A stretch of DNA of 6,040 nucleotides, from NCBI GenBank assembly GCA_009838595.1, contig VXRI01000171.1:1-6040 (forward strand), read 5' to 3'. How positions within the stretch are numbered: position 1 is the first letter of the stretch; every line of letters begins with the position of its first letter. The notes below the pieces were generated by a model that worked only from the letters and a program-made list of their open reading frames with translations, ran no database searches and had not been told where the DNA came from. Below, piece after piece: positions 1 to 6,015 of the stretch. Position numbers and translations under genes: made by a program. This DNA is from Chloroflexota bacterium. GTDB lineage: Bacteria > Chloroflexota > Dehalococcoidia > Lucifugimonadales > JADFKI01.

Positions 1-30
1 ACGAAAAGAGCGGTCGTCGGGAATTGTGAA

Positions 31-47
31 ATCGTCTTATCCCTAAG
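31..47 (+). repeat. Left copy of an imperfect direct repeat flanking the transposase block
   Basis: ATCGTCTTATCCCTAAG here matches ATCGTTTATCACTAAG at 1939-1954 with one gap and one mismatch. The core has the partly symmetric form TTA-4N-TAA in both copies. It lies just upstream of the transposase gene. Its function is unknown; it could be a terminal repeat, a target-site relic or chance. Confidence 0.4.
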
Positions 48-80
48 GGCGGCTGGATTCTCAAGGAATTCATCGTCGAC

Positions 81-1400
81 TTGACCATCGAATGTTCCGA
101 AGAAGTCGGACTACTTGACGCGCTGGATGCCGCTCGCCCCTTAATCTACACCCCGCGGCGCGGGCGCAAGTTCTTGTATTGCAACGAGTCCTTGCTGCGC
201 GTTGTCGTGCTGAGGATGTTGAGCAATAGGGAACACAACATTGACTTCTTAAATGACCTGAAGTCCAGCAAGCAGGGGCGCATCATCTGCGGCATTGCAA
301 GCACCCCAAGCGCGGCTACATACAGCCGTTTCTTGAAGGTTCTCGCCGCCCTCAGAGACCTACTCTGGCAAGTCATGATGGCGGTCAATCTACGCATCAA
401 CGCGGCAGTCGCAGCCGGTAGAGAAACCGGCGGTTTCGCGGACGACACACCGCCACTCGGAGAGATACTCGCCATAGATTCGACCGATATTCCGGCATAC
501 AGCGTTTGCAGGTACTCGCCACACATAGACACCGACGTGAAGAAGTCGAAGAACCCTGAAAGGTGCAAGTCTCCGAATCCCGACTGCTGTGCGCGAGATT
601 GCGTCGACCCTGACGCCCAATGGGGCTTCAAGACCAATAAGAACGCTCCCAATGGAAAAGGGTTGTGCTTCGGCTACAAATTGCATGCCATAGTCGACGC
701 CTACTACGGCACCGTTCTGCACGTCATATTCCTGCCAGCCAACGAGTCGGACACCGACCAGCTAATACCGCTCATGTCGGAGCTCTTGAAGATGTATCCG
801 CGGCTTGCGCCGAAATACTTGCTCGCAGACAAGGGCTATGACTCGGTCGGCAACTGTGTGTGGCTGGACTCCAAGAGCATCATTCCCATCATAGCCGTGC
901 GAAGGCCGCGAGAGGACAACGAAGAGAATCGGAGGCATGAGATTGAAATAGAGGGTCCATACGGCAGATACATACAAGAGGTGAATTTTAACGGTTACCT
1001 CGTATGCGCCGGCAACAGGCTGATGGAGTATGCCGGCACAGACGCCGAACGCGGGCACCTTTTCAGATGCGCGAAAGGCGGTTGCCGACTCAATAAGAAG
1101 ACTATGTTTCCGATTTACTGCGAAGGAGAGACATGGGTGAAGCCAGAGGGCAAGGCGCTGCGGGTAATAGGAAGAATACCCCAGTTCACGAAGCGCTGGA
1201 AGCGATTGTACCGATTGCGACAAACGGTGGAGAGGTTCTTCAGCAGCGCCAAGCGGTCTCGGCTGATGAATGTGCAGAAGTATCTGACGATGGGAAAGGT
1301 GGACATGCACGCGGCGATGTCAGTGCTGAGTTACGGAGCGACTATGCTGGCGCGACTGCTGGTCGGCGACTACGAGCGGATGCGCCACATGCGGGTGTAG
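81..1400 (+). CDS. IS4-superfamily DDE transposase
   Basis: This enzyme would cut and rejoin the ends of an insertion sequence through an RNase-H-fold DDE active site. Visible in the 439-residue product are the first catalytic Asp (AIDSTD, D133), the second (LLADKGYDS, D250), and the glutamate E384 inside a perfect IS4-type Y-(2)-R-(3)-E-(6)-K signature (Y377, R380, E384, K391). Residues 1-95 look like the usual N-terminal DNA-binding region. Two cysteine clusters stand out: C162/C169/C170/C174 between the first and second Asp, and C309/C330/C335/C347 in the 133-residue insertion before the Glu. They could bind metal. The frame is open upstream back to a stop at 27-29 but offers no ATG, GTG or TTG before the TTG at 81. 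AAGGAA at 63-68 is a plausible ribosome site with a rather long 12-base spacer. All catalytic residues are present, so the gene looks functional. The exact IS family within the superfamily is not resolved. Confidence 0.93.
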   Translation: MTIECSEEVGLLDALDAARPLIYTPRRGRKFLYCNESLLRVVVLRMLSNREHNIDFLNDLKSSKQGRIICGIASTPSAATYSRFLKVLAALRDLLWQVMMAVNLRINAAVAAGRETGGFADDTPPLGEILAIDSTDIPAYSVCRYSPHIDTDVKKSKNPERCKSPNPDCCARDCVDPDAQWGFKTNKNAPNGKGLCFGYKLHAIVDAYYGTVLHVIFLPANESDTDQLIPLMSELLKMYPRLAPKYLLADKGYDSVGNCVWLDSKSIIPIIAVRRPREDNEENRRHEIEIEGPYGRYIQEVNFNGYLVCAGNRLMEYAGTDAERGHLFRCAKGGCRLNKKTMFPIYCEGETWVKPEGKALRVIGRIPQFTKRWKRLYRLRQTVERFFSSAKRSRLMNVQKYLTMGKVDMHAAMSVLSYGATMLARLLVGDYERMRHMRV

Positions 1401-1401
1401 C

Positions 1402-1405
1402 GGAG
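1402..1405 (+). promoter_or_regulatory. Ribosome binding site deciding the start of the helix-turn-helix gene
   Basis: GGAG lies six bases before ATG 1412, in the short gap after the transposase stop. It supports a start at 1412 rather than any start upstream inside the transposase gene. Confidence 0.65.
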
Positions 1406-1411
1406 ACGACT

Positions 1412-1990
1412 ATGGCAGGGCGGCGATTGAACATAGAGTGGAGAGCCGAGGACACACCTGAAGCGTTGAAGGCGGCGTGGCAGACCGAAAGGGACCATGC
1501 CGTCAAGACGCGGCTGCATGGGCTATGGATGCTGCGACGCGGTATGAATGTCAGCGAAGTCACTCGCGCGTTAGAAGTTCACTCTCGCTCTGTGAGGCGC
1601 TGGATGAGTTGGTACAGGACTGGTGGATTGCAAGAAGTGACGGCTCGTCGGCGAGGCGGAAAGGGCGGTCAGTCGCGCTTGAGCGAGGAGCAGGTCAGCC
1701 GCCTGGCTTGGGAGATGAAAAAAGGTCGACTTGTCACTGCCGAGGATGTAAGGAACTGGATAGCGTACCAATACGGCGTGATATACACGATGCCCGGCGT
1801 GTACAGTCTGATGCAGCGGGCACGGACAGAGAGAGTGGCCCTGGGCTTTCGGGTGCAACGGGATGAGCCCGGTTTGTGGCAGCGCATTTCGGCGAGGCTC
1901 TTGCGGCTTCTTTCGCTGGCTAAAGAAAGGCTCGCACCATCGTTTATCACTAAGTTCAAGAGGCGTTCAGGTGAAACAGAGCATCCGTGA
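1412..1990 (+). CDS. Tandem helix-turn-helix protein, IS630 N-terminal-like, no catalytic domain
   Basis: This is a 192-residue probable DNA-binding protein. Residues about 35-76 form a Myb/homeodomain-like helix-turn-helix (NVSEVTRALEVHSRSVRRWM), followed by an Arg/Gly-rich linker (RRRGGKGG, about 79-86). A second winged-helix-like unit at about 90-136 contains LVTAEDVRNWIAYQYGV. This order is that of the N-terminal half of IS630/Tc1-type transposases, but no DDE domain follows; the last 50 residues are basic and unrecognised. ATG 1412 is chosen because GGAG at 1402-1405 lies six bases upstream and the family-like sequence begins here; the frame is open further upstream only inside the transposase gene. 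It starts 11 bases after the transposase stop, so the two are probably co-transcribed and it may help bind or regulate the element. The last 35 bases are antisense to the end of sspA, so the natural C-terminus may have been altered. It could instead be a remnant of a separate IS630 element. Confidence 0.72.
   Translation: MAGRRLNIEWRAEDTPEALKAAWQTERDHAVKTRLHGLWMLRRGMNVSEVTRALEVHSRSVRRWMSWYRTGGLQEVTARRRGGKGGQSRLSEEQVSRLAWEMKKGRLVTAEDVRNWIAYQYGVIYTMPGVYSLMQRARTERVALGFRVQRDEPGLWQRISARLLRLLSLAKERLAPSFITKFKRRSGETEHP
1939..1954 (+). repeat. Right copy of the imperfect direct repeat
   Basis: ATCGTTTATCACTAAG pairs with the copy at 31-47. It lies two bases beyond the sspA stop codon and inside the 3' end of the helix-turn-helix ORF (codons about 176-181), so the residues encoded after it would derive from the neighbouring locus if this is an element boundary. 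Confidence 0.4.
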
Positions 1991-3113
1991 CAAATCTTGC
2001 TGATTCTTCAGCTTCTTCGTCTGTACTGAAGCGACCGAAACTGAACCTTATGGAGGCGTCTGCCGCCGCCGTGCTGAGTCCGATAGCGCGTAGTACATGC
2101 GAAGACTCGGTAATCCCGCTTGCACAGGCCGCACCGACGGATGCGGCTATGCGGGGCTGAACAGCAGCTAGTATATCGGCGGCATTCTGTCCCGTGAATC
2201 GAATGTTTGCGTTGCCGGGGTGACGTCGGTTACCCCAATGCCCGTTAATCTCAAGGCATGTTCCCGAATCCTCCAGGAACGATACAAAGCGGTTTCGGAG
2301 ACAAGCTACGCGCCTGCGTTCAATAACCTGTTCCGGAGACATCGCTATGTTCGCGGCAGCCGCCATCCCGACGCACAGAGGAACGGGAATAGTTCCAGCC
2401 CGCAGTCCGTTCTGCTGTCCTCCGCCAAACATTAGAGGCTCCAGTGTCGATTGCAGATCTCGTCTGACGTAAAGCGCCCCAATCCCTTGAGGTCCATAAA
2501 ACTTGTGAGCGGACAGGCTGATAAGATCAGCATGCTTTGTCAATTCGCCCGTATCCATCGCACAAGGAGCTTGAGTTGCGTCACAGTGCAGTAAAGTGCC
2601 ATAGGGCGCGAGTGAAGCGGCAACTGTTGCGATGTCCTGTATCGTCCCGATTTCATTATTGACAGCCATAACGGAAGCCAACAGGACTGTTTCGTCTAGC
2701 ATGTCCTCCAGAGCGTCCAGTATGACAAAGCCTTCGTGGTCAACGGGAATAAATCCAACGATGTATCCTTCGCGCTCGGAAAGCATGCGCGCAGTTTCAA
2801 GTACGCACTTATGCTCTATTGCACTGACCAAAATGCGATTGCGATCAGGAGACGCGCGGCGAGCCAATCCCGTGAGCGCAAGGTTGTTCGCCTCAGTCGC
2901 GCCCGAAGTGAACACAATCTCGTCTGCGTCCGCGCCTATCACACGAGCTACAATCTCAGATGCCTTCTCAACATCCTGCGCTGCTCTCCACCCTACAATG
3001 TGGTCGATGGAGTGAGGATTGCCATGTCCGTTGCGCCAATAGTCTGTCATCGCCTCAAGAACCCGAGGGTCAATCGGCGTGGACGCTTGATAGTCCGCGT
3101 AAATCGTCTTCAA
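1956..3113 (-). CDS. sspA: Cysteine desulfurase SspA (DndA/IscS/NifS family)
   Basis: A cytoplasmic PLP enzyme that converts L-cysteine to L-alanine and holds the sulfur as a persulfide on a catalytic cysteine; here it probably supplies sulfur for DNA phosphorothioation. The 385-residue product is full length for the family. Visible are the N-terminal IYADYQASTPIDP, the phosphate-binding GATEANN (71-77), H101 stacking on PLP (SAIEHK), NNEIGTIQ (152-159), D178 and Q181 (HCDATQAP), the Schiff-base lysine K204 (SAHKFYGPQG), the GLRAGT arginine R238, and the catalytic cysteine C330 in VGAACASG, which resembles the class I NifS/IscS loop. The start is TTG, supported by GGAG five bases upstream and by the family N-terminus. 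It is divergent from sspB and sspC, the reason for calling it SspA rather than a housekeeping IscS or NifS. No clear terminator follows; the gene ends convergently against the helix-turn-helix ORF. Confidence 0.9.
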   Translation of the reverse strand: MKTIYADYQASTPIDPRVLEAMTDYWRNGHGNPHSIDHIVGWRAAQDVEKASEIVARVIGADADEIVFTSGATEANNLALTGLARRASPDRNRILVSAIEHKCVLETARMLSEREGYIVGFIPVDHEGFVILDALEDMLDETVLLASVMAVNNEIGTIQDIATVAASLAPYGTLLHCDATQAPCAMDTGELTKHADLISLSAHKFYGPQGIGALYVRRDLQSTLEPLMFGGGQQNGLRAGTIPVPLCVGMAAAANIAMSPEQVIERRRVACLRNRFVSFLEDSGTCLEINGHWGNRRHPGNANIRFTGQNAADILAAVQPRIAASVGAACASGITESSHVLRAIGLSTAAADASIRFSFGRFSTDEEAEESARFVTDALFHLNAS

Positions 3114-3117
3114 AGTC

Positions 3118-3121
3118 TCTC
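3118..3121 (-). promoter_or_regulatory. Ribosome binding site for the TTG start of sspA
   Basis: On the minus strand GGAG precedes the TTG start codon (3113-3111) by about five bases (GGAGAGACTTTG). This good site supports the unusual TTG start, which also matches where cysteine desulfurases normally begin (MKTIYADYQ). Confidence 0.6.
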
Positions 3122-3142
3122 CAAAACACGACTACAGGATTC

Positions 3143-3171
3143 TGTACAGCATATTTCGACTGTGCTAGTAT
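3143..3171 (+). promoter_or_regulatory. Candidate sigma-70-type promoter for sspBC
   Basis: TGTACA (3143-3148, 4 of 6 to the -35 consensus) and TAGTAT (3166-3171, 4 of 6 to the -10 consensus) are 17 bases apart. A TG one base before the -10 box (3163-3164) gives an extended -10 element. The -35 box lies within the perfect 8-base palindrome CTGTACAG (3142-3149). Transcription would begin near 3178, about 43 bases before the sspB ATG. This is read by eye; the organism's own promoter consensus is unknown. Confidence 0.45.
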
Positions 3172-3195
3172 AGCTGTAACTGGAAGATAGTTCCA
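3167..3195 (-). promoter_or_regulatory. Candidate promoter for sspA, overlapping the sspB promoter
   Basis: On the minus strand TATACT (3172-3167) matches 5 of 6 bases of the -10 consensus. The hexamer 17 bases upstream (TGGAAC, 3195-3190) is a weak -35 at 3 of 6. The -10 box occupies nearly the same bases as the opposing sspB -10 box, so the two promoters would compete or be controlled together. Confidence 0.35.
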
Positions 3196-3197
3196 GT
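3179..3197. repeat. Inverted repeat at the sspB transcription start, possible operator
   Basis: ACTGGAA-gatag-TTCCAGT has perfect 7-base arms and a 5-base spacer. It lies just downstream of the candidate sspB -10 box and overlaps the weak sspA -35 region, a position suited to a repressor that controls both directions. It could instead form a small hairpin at the 5' end of the sspB transcript. Arms of 7 bases occur by chance in a window of this size; the location is what makes it notable. Confidence 0.45.
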
Positions 3198-3220
3198 AAG
3201 ACGGGGAGCGTGATCAAAAG

Positions 3221-4150
3221 ATGGACGGGCCATCACCTCAAATAGAGCCTCACTTCTCAGGCCATGAAACTTTCACACTTCGCTACGGATGGCTGAAAAA
3301 AGCCTACGACGCCGTAAAGGACTACAGCGAAGACGACAGTTCCGCGTTCCGGGCTGATAACGCTACCGCTCGCTTTGGAGTGGGTAAGAACATGGTTTCT
3401 TCTATACGACATTGGGCAACTGTCTCCGGCGTTATAGGAATGGAGCCACGCGATAAGAAAGAGTTCATCACGGATTTCGGAAGTTTTCTGTTTGATGACA
3501 AGAGCGGGCGCGACCCGTACATGGAAAACCCGACTACCTCTTGGGTAGTCCATTGGAATCTTAGCCATCGCGCAGATCAAAAGACAACGTGGTTTTGGGC
3601 GTTTAATCACTTTCATGAAATCGATTTCGAGCGCGAAGTCTTGGAGCAAGGCTTACGAAAACTGTCTCAAGACCACGATTGGAAGAGAGTAGCGGAGTCC
3701 ACCATCAAGCGTGATGTAGCCTGCTTCATACGAACCTACGCCGCTCAGCCGATATTCAAGAGGACGACATACGAAGATGCGATTGAATCGCCTTTGACCG
3801 AATTGGGGCTGCTACATCAAATCGGCAGGCGTGATAAGTTCAGGTTCGTCCGAGGCCCGAAGCGCGCTCTTGGGATAGGCGCTTTTGGCTATGCGGTTGC
3901 CGAATTTTGGCGCGACCACTTCGATGAGAGTGCGACGCTTGCGTTCGACTCGCTCGCTCACCAACCGAGTTCCCCCGGAAGAGTATTTCTGTTGGACGAA
4001 AACAGCCTATACAACTTCTGCGGGCAACTAGAAGAAGTAAGTGGCGGTATCTATCGCTGGTCGGAAACCGCAGGCCTGCGGCAGATGGTGAGAACTGAGC
4101 GCCTTGATAAAAGGCATGACTTCGATATGCTCTCCTTGGATTACAGGTAG
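3221..4150 (+). CDS. sspB: DUF4007 family protein SspB, DNA phosphorothioation component
   Basis: SspB of the characterised Ssp system belongs to the DUF4007 family and is reported as a DNA nickase needed for single-stranded phosphorothioate modification. The 309-residue product shows the family hallmarks: the N-terminal FSGHETFTLRYGWLKK (12-27), GVGKNMVSSIRHW (53-65) resembling a DNA-binding helix pair, and LFDDKSGRDPYMENPTTSW (90-108) followed by the WFWAFNHF segment (124-131). A second conserved region, DVACFIRTY (165-173) and ESPLTELGLL (189-198), is also typical. It has no signal peptide or membrane segment. ATG 3221 is preceded by GGGGAG at 3203-3208, a 12-base spacer that is rather long, but the conserved family start at residue 12 fits. 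It is followed 23 bases later by sspC, so the two form an operon. Family assignment is firm; the nickase role is carried over from the known system. Confidence 0.87.
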   Translation: MDGPSPQIEPHFSGHETFTLRYGWLKKAYDAVKDYSEDDSSAFRADNATARFGVGKNMVSSIRHWATVSGVIGMEPRDKKEFITDFGSFLFDDKSGRDPYMENPTTSWVVHWNLSHRADQKTTWFWAFNHFHEIDFEREVLEQGLRKLSQDHDWKRVAESTIKRDVACFIRTYAAQPIFKRTTYEDAIESPLTELGLLHQIGRRDKFRFVRGPKRALGIGAFGYAVAEFWRDHFDESATLAFDSLAHQPSSPGRVFLLDENSLYNFCGQLEEVSGGIYRWSETAGLRQMVRTERLDKRHDFDMLSLDYR

Positions 4151-4160
4151 GCTATCGGTT

Positions 4161-4168
4161 GGAAGGGA
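4161..4168 (+). promoter_or_regulatory. Ribosome binding site deciding the start of sspC
   Basis: GGAAGGGA lies five bases before ATG 4174 and downstream of the alternative in-frame TTG at 4159, which it cannot serve. It therefore places the start at 4174. Confidence 0.65.
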
Positions 4169-4173
4169 ACACG

Positions 4174-6015
4174 ATGCCATTGTCGAATAAGGTTAGTGTC
4201 GCGCGGGCGTTTCAACGCTCGGTCCGTATCGACACCGACATATCCACTCCTTCGTCTTTGAAAGGGTTTGTATGTCCGCCGTCATCCGCGACCGCTCTGC
4301 AAATTATGGCGCGGCATATCGCGGAGACTAGGCAGGCAGCATTCACATGGACAGGCCCTTACGGTTCAGGCAAGTCTAGTTTGGCCGTGGCCCTAGCCGC
4401 TGCGCTAGACGGCGACGAGAGCATCAGAGATTGTGCGGCGCAAACACTTGGCGAGGAGACCGCGTCCGCTGTATGGGAAGCTTTGCCACTAAAGTCCAAG
4501 GGTTGGAGAGTGTTGCCTGTAGTTGGCAGTCGAACGCATCCTGCACAGGCGATAGGTGAAGCAATTGCCCGAACGAAAATGAAGCGCGTTGCCGCAGATG
4601 CCATTTGGGAAGAGCGGGACACGCTGGACGCTCTGGACTCCATCGCCCGAAGAGACTCGCGTAAGCGCGGTGGATTGCTTGTCATCATCGATGAAATGGG
4701 CAAATTCCTTGAAAGCGCGGCTTACGACGGCACAGACATCTACTTCTTTCAGCAACTGGCTGAACTCGCTTCGCGCAGTAGCAACCGTCTCATCGTAGTT
4801 GGCGCACTGCATCAGGCTTTCGAGGAATATACCAACCGGCTATCCCATGAAATCCGCGATGAGTGGGCAAAGATACAAGGACGCTTCATAGACCTTCCCA
4901 TAGATGTAAGCTCCTATGAGCAACTTTCTCTATTGTCGCGGGCTATCGAATTCGACGAGCCTTCGCACGACATATCTCAACTTGCCTACGGGGTGTCGGA
5001 CCTGACTCAAGGTCGCGTCCCGACGGAGATTCTTGAGAATTGCTGGCCGTTGCATCCTATGGTCGCCTGTCTTCTGGGTCCCATTTCGCGCCGCAGATTC
5101 GGACAGAATCAGCGCAGCTTGTTCGGTTTCCTAAACTCCGCTGAGCCGGCGGGTTTTCAAGACTTCCTGCGAAACGCTGAGAGCCACCACCTGTGTTCGA
5201 CGCCTCGTCTATGGGACTATCTGCGCCTCAACATGGAGCCTTCCATAATGGCTTCTTCTGACGGTCACCGATGGGGCATGGCGATGGACGCAATAGAGCG
5301 GTGTCGCGCCAAAGGCGGAGAGGACTTGCATATCCAACTGCTGCAAACAATAGCACTGCTAGACCTGTTTGGAGAGCGCTCTGGTGTGTCGGCGACTAAG
5401 CGGGGCATTTGCCTAGCATTGAGTAATGAGTTCGATTCCGATGCGGTGAAGTCCGGACTATCCGATTTGCAAAAGTGGGCAATGGTGATATACCGCGACT
5501 TCAGTGGCTCTTACGGCATTTACGAAGGCAGCGACTTCGATATGGACGACGCGCTAGACTCGGCATACCGAAGCATATCGCCTGACTTTCAAAGTATCGG
5601 ACAGTTGGGTGAATTGAAGCCTGTATTCGCCAAACGACACTACCACCAGTTCGGCTCTCTACGCTGGTATGATGCCATAGTCTCGACTCTTACGGACCTA
5701 GGCGTTGCTGTTACCCAATGCCTGAACGGTAAACGATTGAGCAAAGGTTCGGCAGGCGCGTTAATCTTGGCTATTCACGCGGACAGGAGCGAGGCGACTC
5801 AAGACGCGGAAGAAGTGATACGTGAATCATTGGAGCAATCTGTCGGTGCGTCAGTCGATGTAGTCGTAGGAAATCCCAGTCAGTCAAGCCGCTTGCTGGC
5901 GTCTCTTGTGCGCGAGTTTCAAGCGTTTCGATGGATTTTTGAGAACAGGCCCGAGCATCGTGGCGACCGCGTGGCGCGCGCCGAGGTGCATTACCCACTC
6001 GCTTCGACCGAGTAA
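4174..6015 (+). CDS. sspC: P-loop ATPase SspC, DNA phosphorothioation component, possibly truncated
   Basis: SspC is the ATPase of the Ssp machinery and probably powers assembly or DNA remodelling with SspB and SspD. In the 613-residue product (counted from ATG 4174) there is a Walker A GPYGSGKSS (61-69, K67), a Walker B LLVIIDEMGK with D173 and E174, a following beta strand and helix RLIVVGALHQAFEEY (205-219), WPLHPMVACLL (291-301), and GQNQRSLFGFL (310-320), whose arginine may act as a finger. KRHYHQFGSLRW (487-498) and the C-terminal alpha/beta region with ILAIHADR (531-538) are typical of large ATPases linked to DUF4007 proteins. ATG is chosen over TTG 4159 because of the ribosome site at 4161-4168. 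The ORF stops after GDRVARAEV, which in relatives as I remember them is the start of a longer helical region; both other frames remain open to the window end. So a frameshift, a split gene or a short natural form are all possible. The ATPase call is firm, the SspC name rests on context. Confidence 0.82.
   Translation: MPLSNKVSVARAFQRSVRIDTDISTPSSLKGFVCPPSSATALQIMARHIAETRQAAFTWTGPYGSGKSSLAVALAAALDGDESIRDCAAQTLGEETASAVWEALPLKSKGWRVLPVVGSRTHPAQAIGEAIARTKMKRVAADAIWEERDTLDALDSIARRDSRKRGGLLVIIDEMGKFLESAAYDGTDIYFFQQLAELASRSSNRLIVVGALHQAFEEYTNRLSHEIRDEWAKIQGRFIDLPIDVSSYEQLSLLSRAIEFDEPSHDISQLAYGVSDLTQGRVPTEILENCWPLHPMVACLLGPISRRRFGQNQRSLFGFLNSAEPAGFQDFLRNAESHHLCSTPRLWDYLRLNMEPSIMASSDGHRWGMAMDAIERCRAKGGEDLHIQLLQTIALLDLFGERSGVSATKRGICLALSNEFDSDAVKSGLSDLQKWAMVIYRDFSGSYGIYEGSDFDMDDALDSAYRSISPDFQSIGQLGELKPVFAKRHYHQFGSLRWYDAIVSTLTDLGVAVTQCLNGKRLSKGSAGALILAIHADRSEATQDAEEVIRESLEQSVGASVDVVVGNPSQSSRLLASLVREFQAFRWIFENRPEHRGDRVARAEVHYPLASTE

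Larger units (their letters stand above)
31..1954 (+). mobile_element. Putative IS-like element carrying the transposase and helix-turn-helix genes
   Basis: An intact IS4-superfamily transposase followed closely by a second DNA-binding ORF on the same strand suggests one mobile unit. No convincing terminal inverted repeats were found in the first 80 bases or around 1900-1990. The limits given are the outer edges of an imperfect direct repeat (31-47 and 1939-1954) and are a working hypothesis only. The right limit falls two bases short of the sspA stop codon, so an insertion here would leave sspA whole. Confidence 0.35.

Noticed and set aside
146..1310. Minus-strand ORFs of 110-182 residues opposite the transposase
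   Set aside because: Antisense shadows of a gene with an intact catalytic signature; no motifs or ribosome sites seen.
1133..1411. Upstream extension of the helix-turn-helix ORF inside the transposase gene
   Set aside because: It is a shadow frame of the transposase. A good ribosome site and the family-like N-terminus place the start at ATG 1412.
1477..1866. 129-residue + strand ORF within the helix-turn-helix gene
   Set aside because: Out-of-frame shadow with no recognisable domain; the frame with clear helix-turn-helix motifs covers the same bases.
1908..1927. Hairpin TTCTTT-8N-AAAGAA as a terminator for sspA or the transposase operon
   Set aside because: The stem is only six A-T-rich pairs with no following T-run, and it lies in coding sequence; too weak to call a terminator.
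2632..3190. Several + strand ORFs (up to 145 residues) opposite sspA
   Set aside because: All lie antisense to a well-conserved cysteine desulfurase and show no domain of their own.
3532..3550. Inverted repeat GACTACC-tcttg-GGTAGTC
   Set aside because: Perfect 7-base arms, but it lies inside the conserved coding part of sspB, and a few such repeats are expected by chance in 6 kb.
4159..4173. TTG start for sspC, five codons upstream
   Set aside because: The ribosome site lies downstream of this TTG and is well spaced for ATG 4174.
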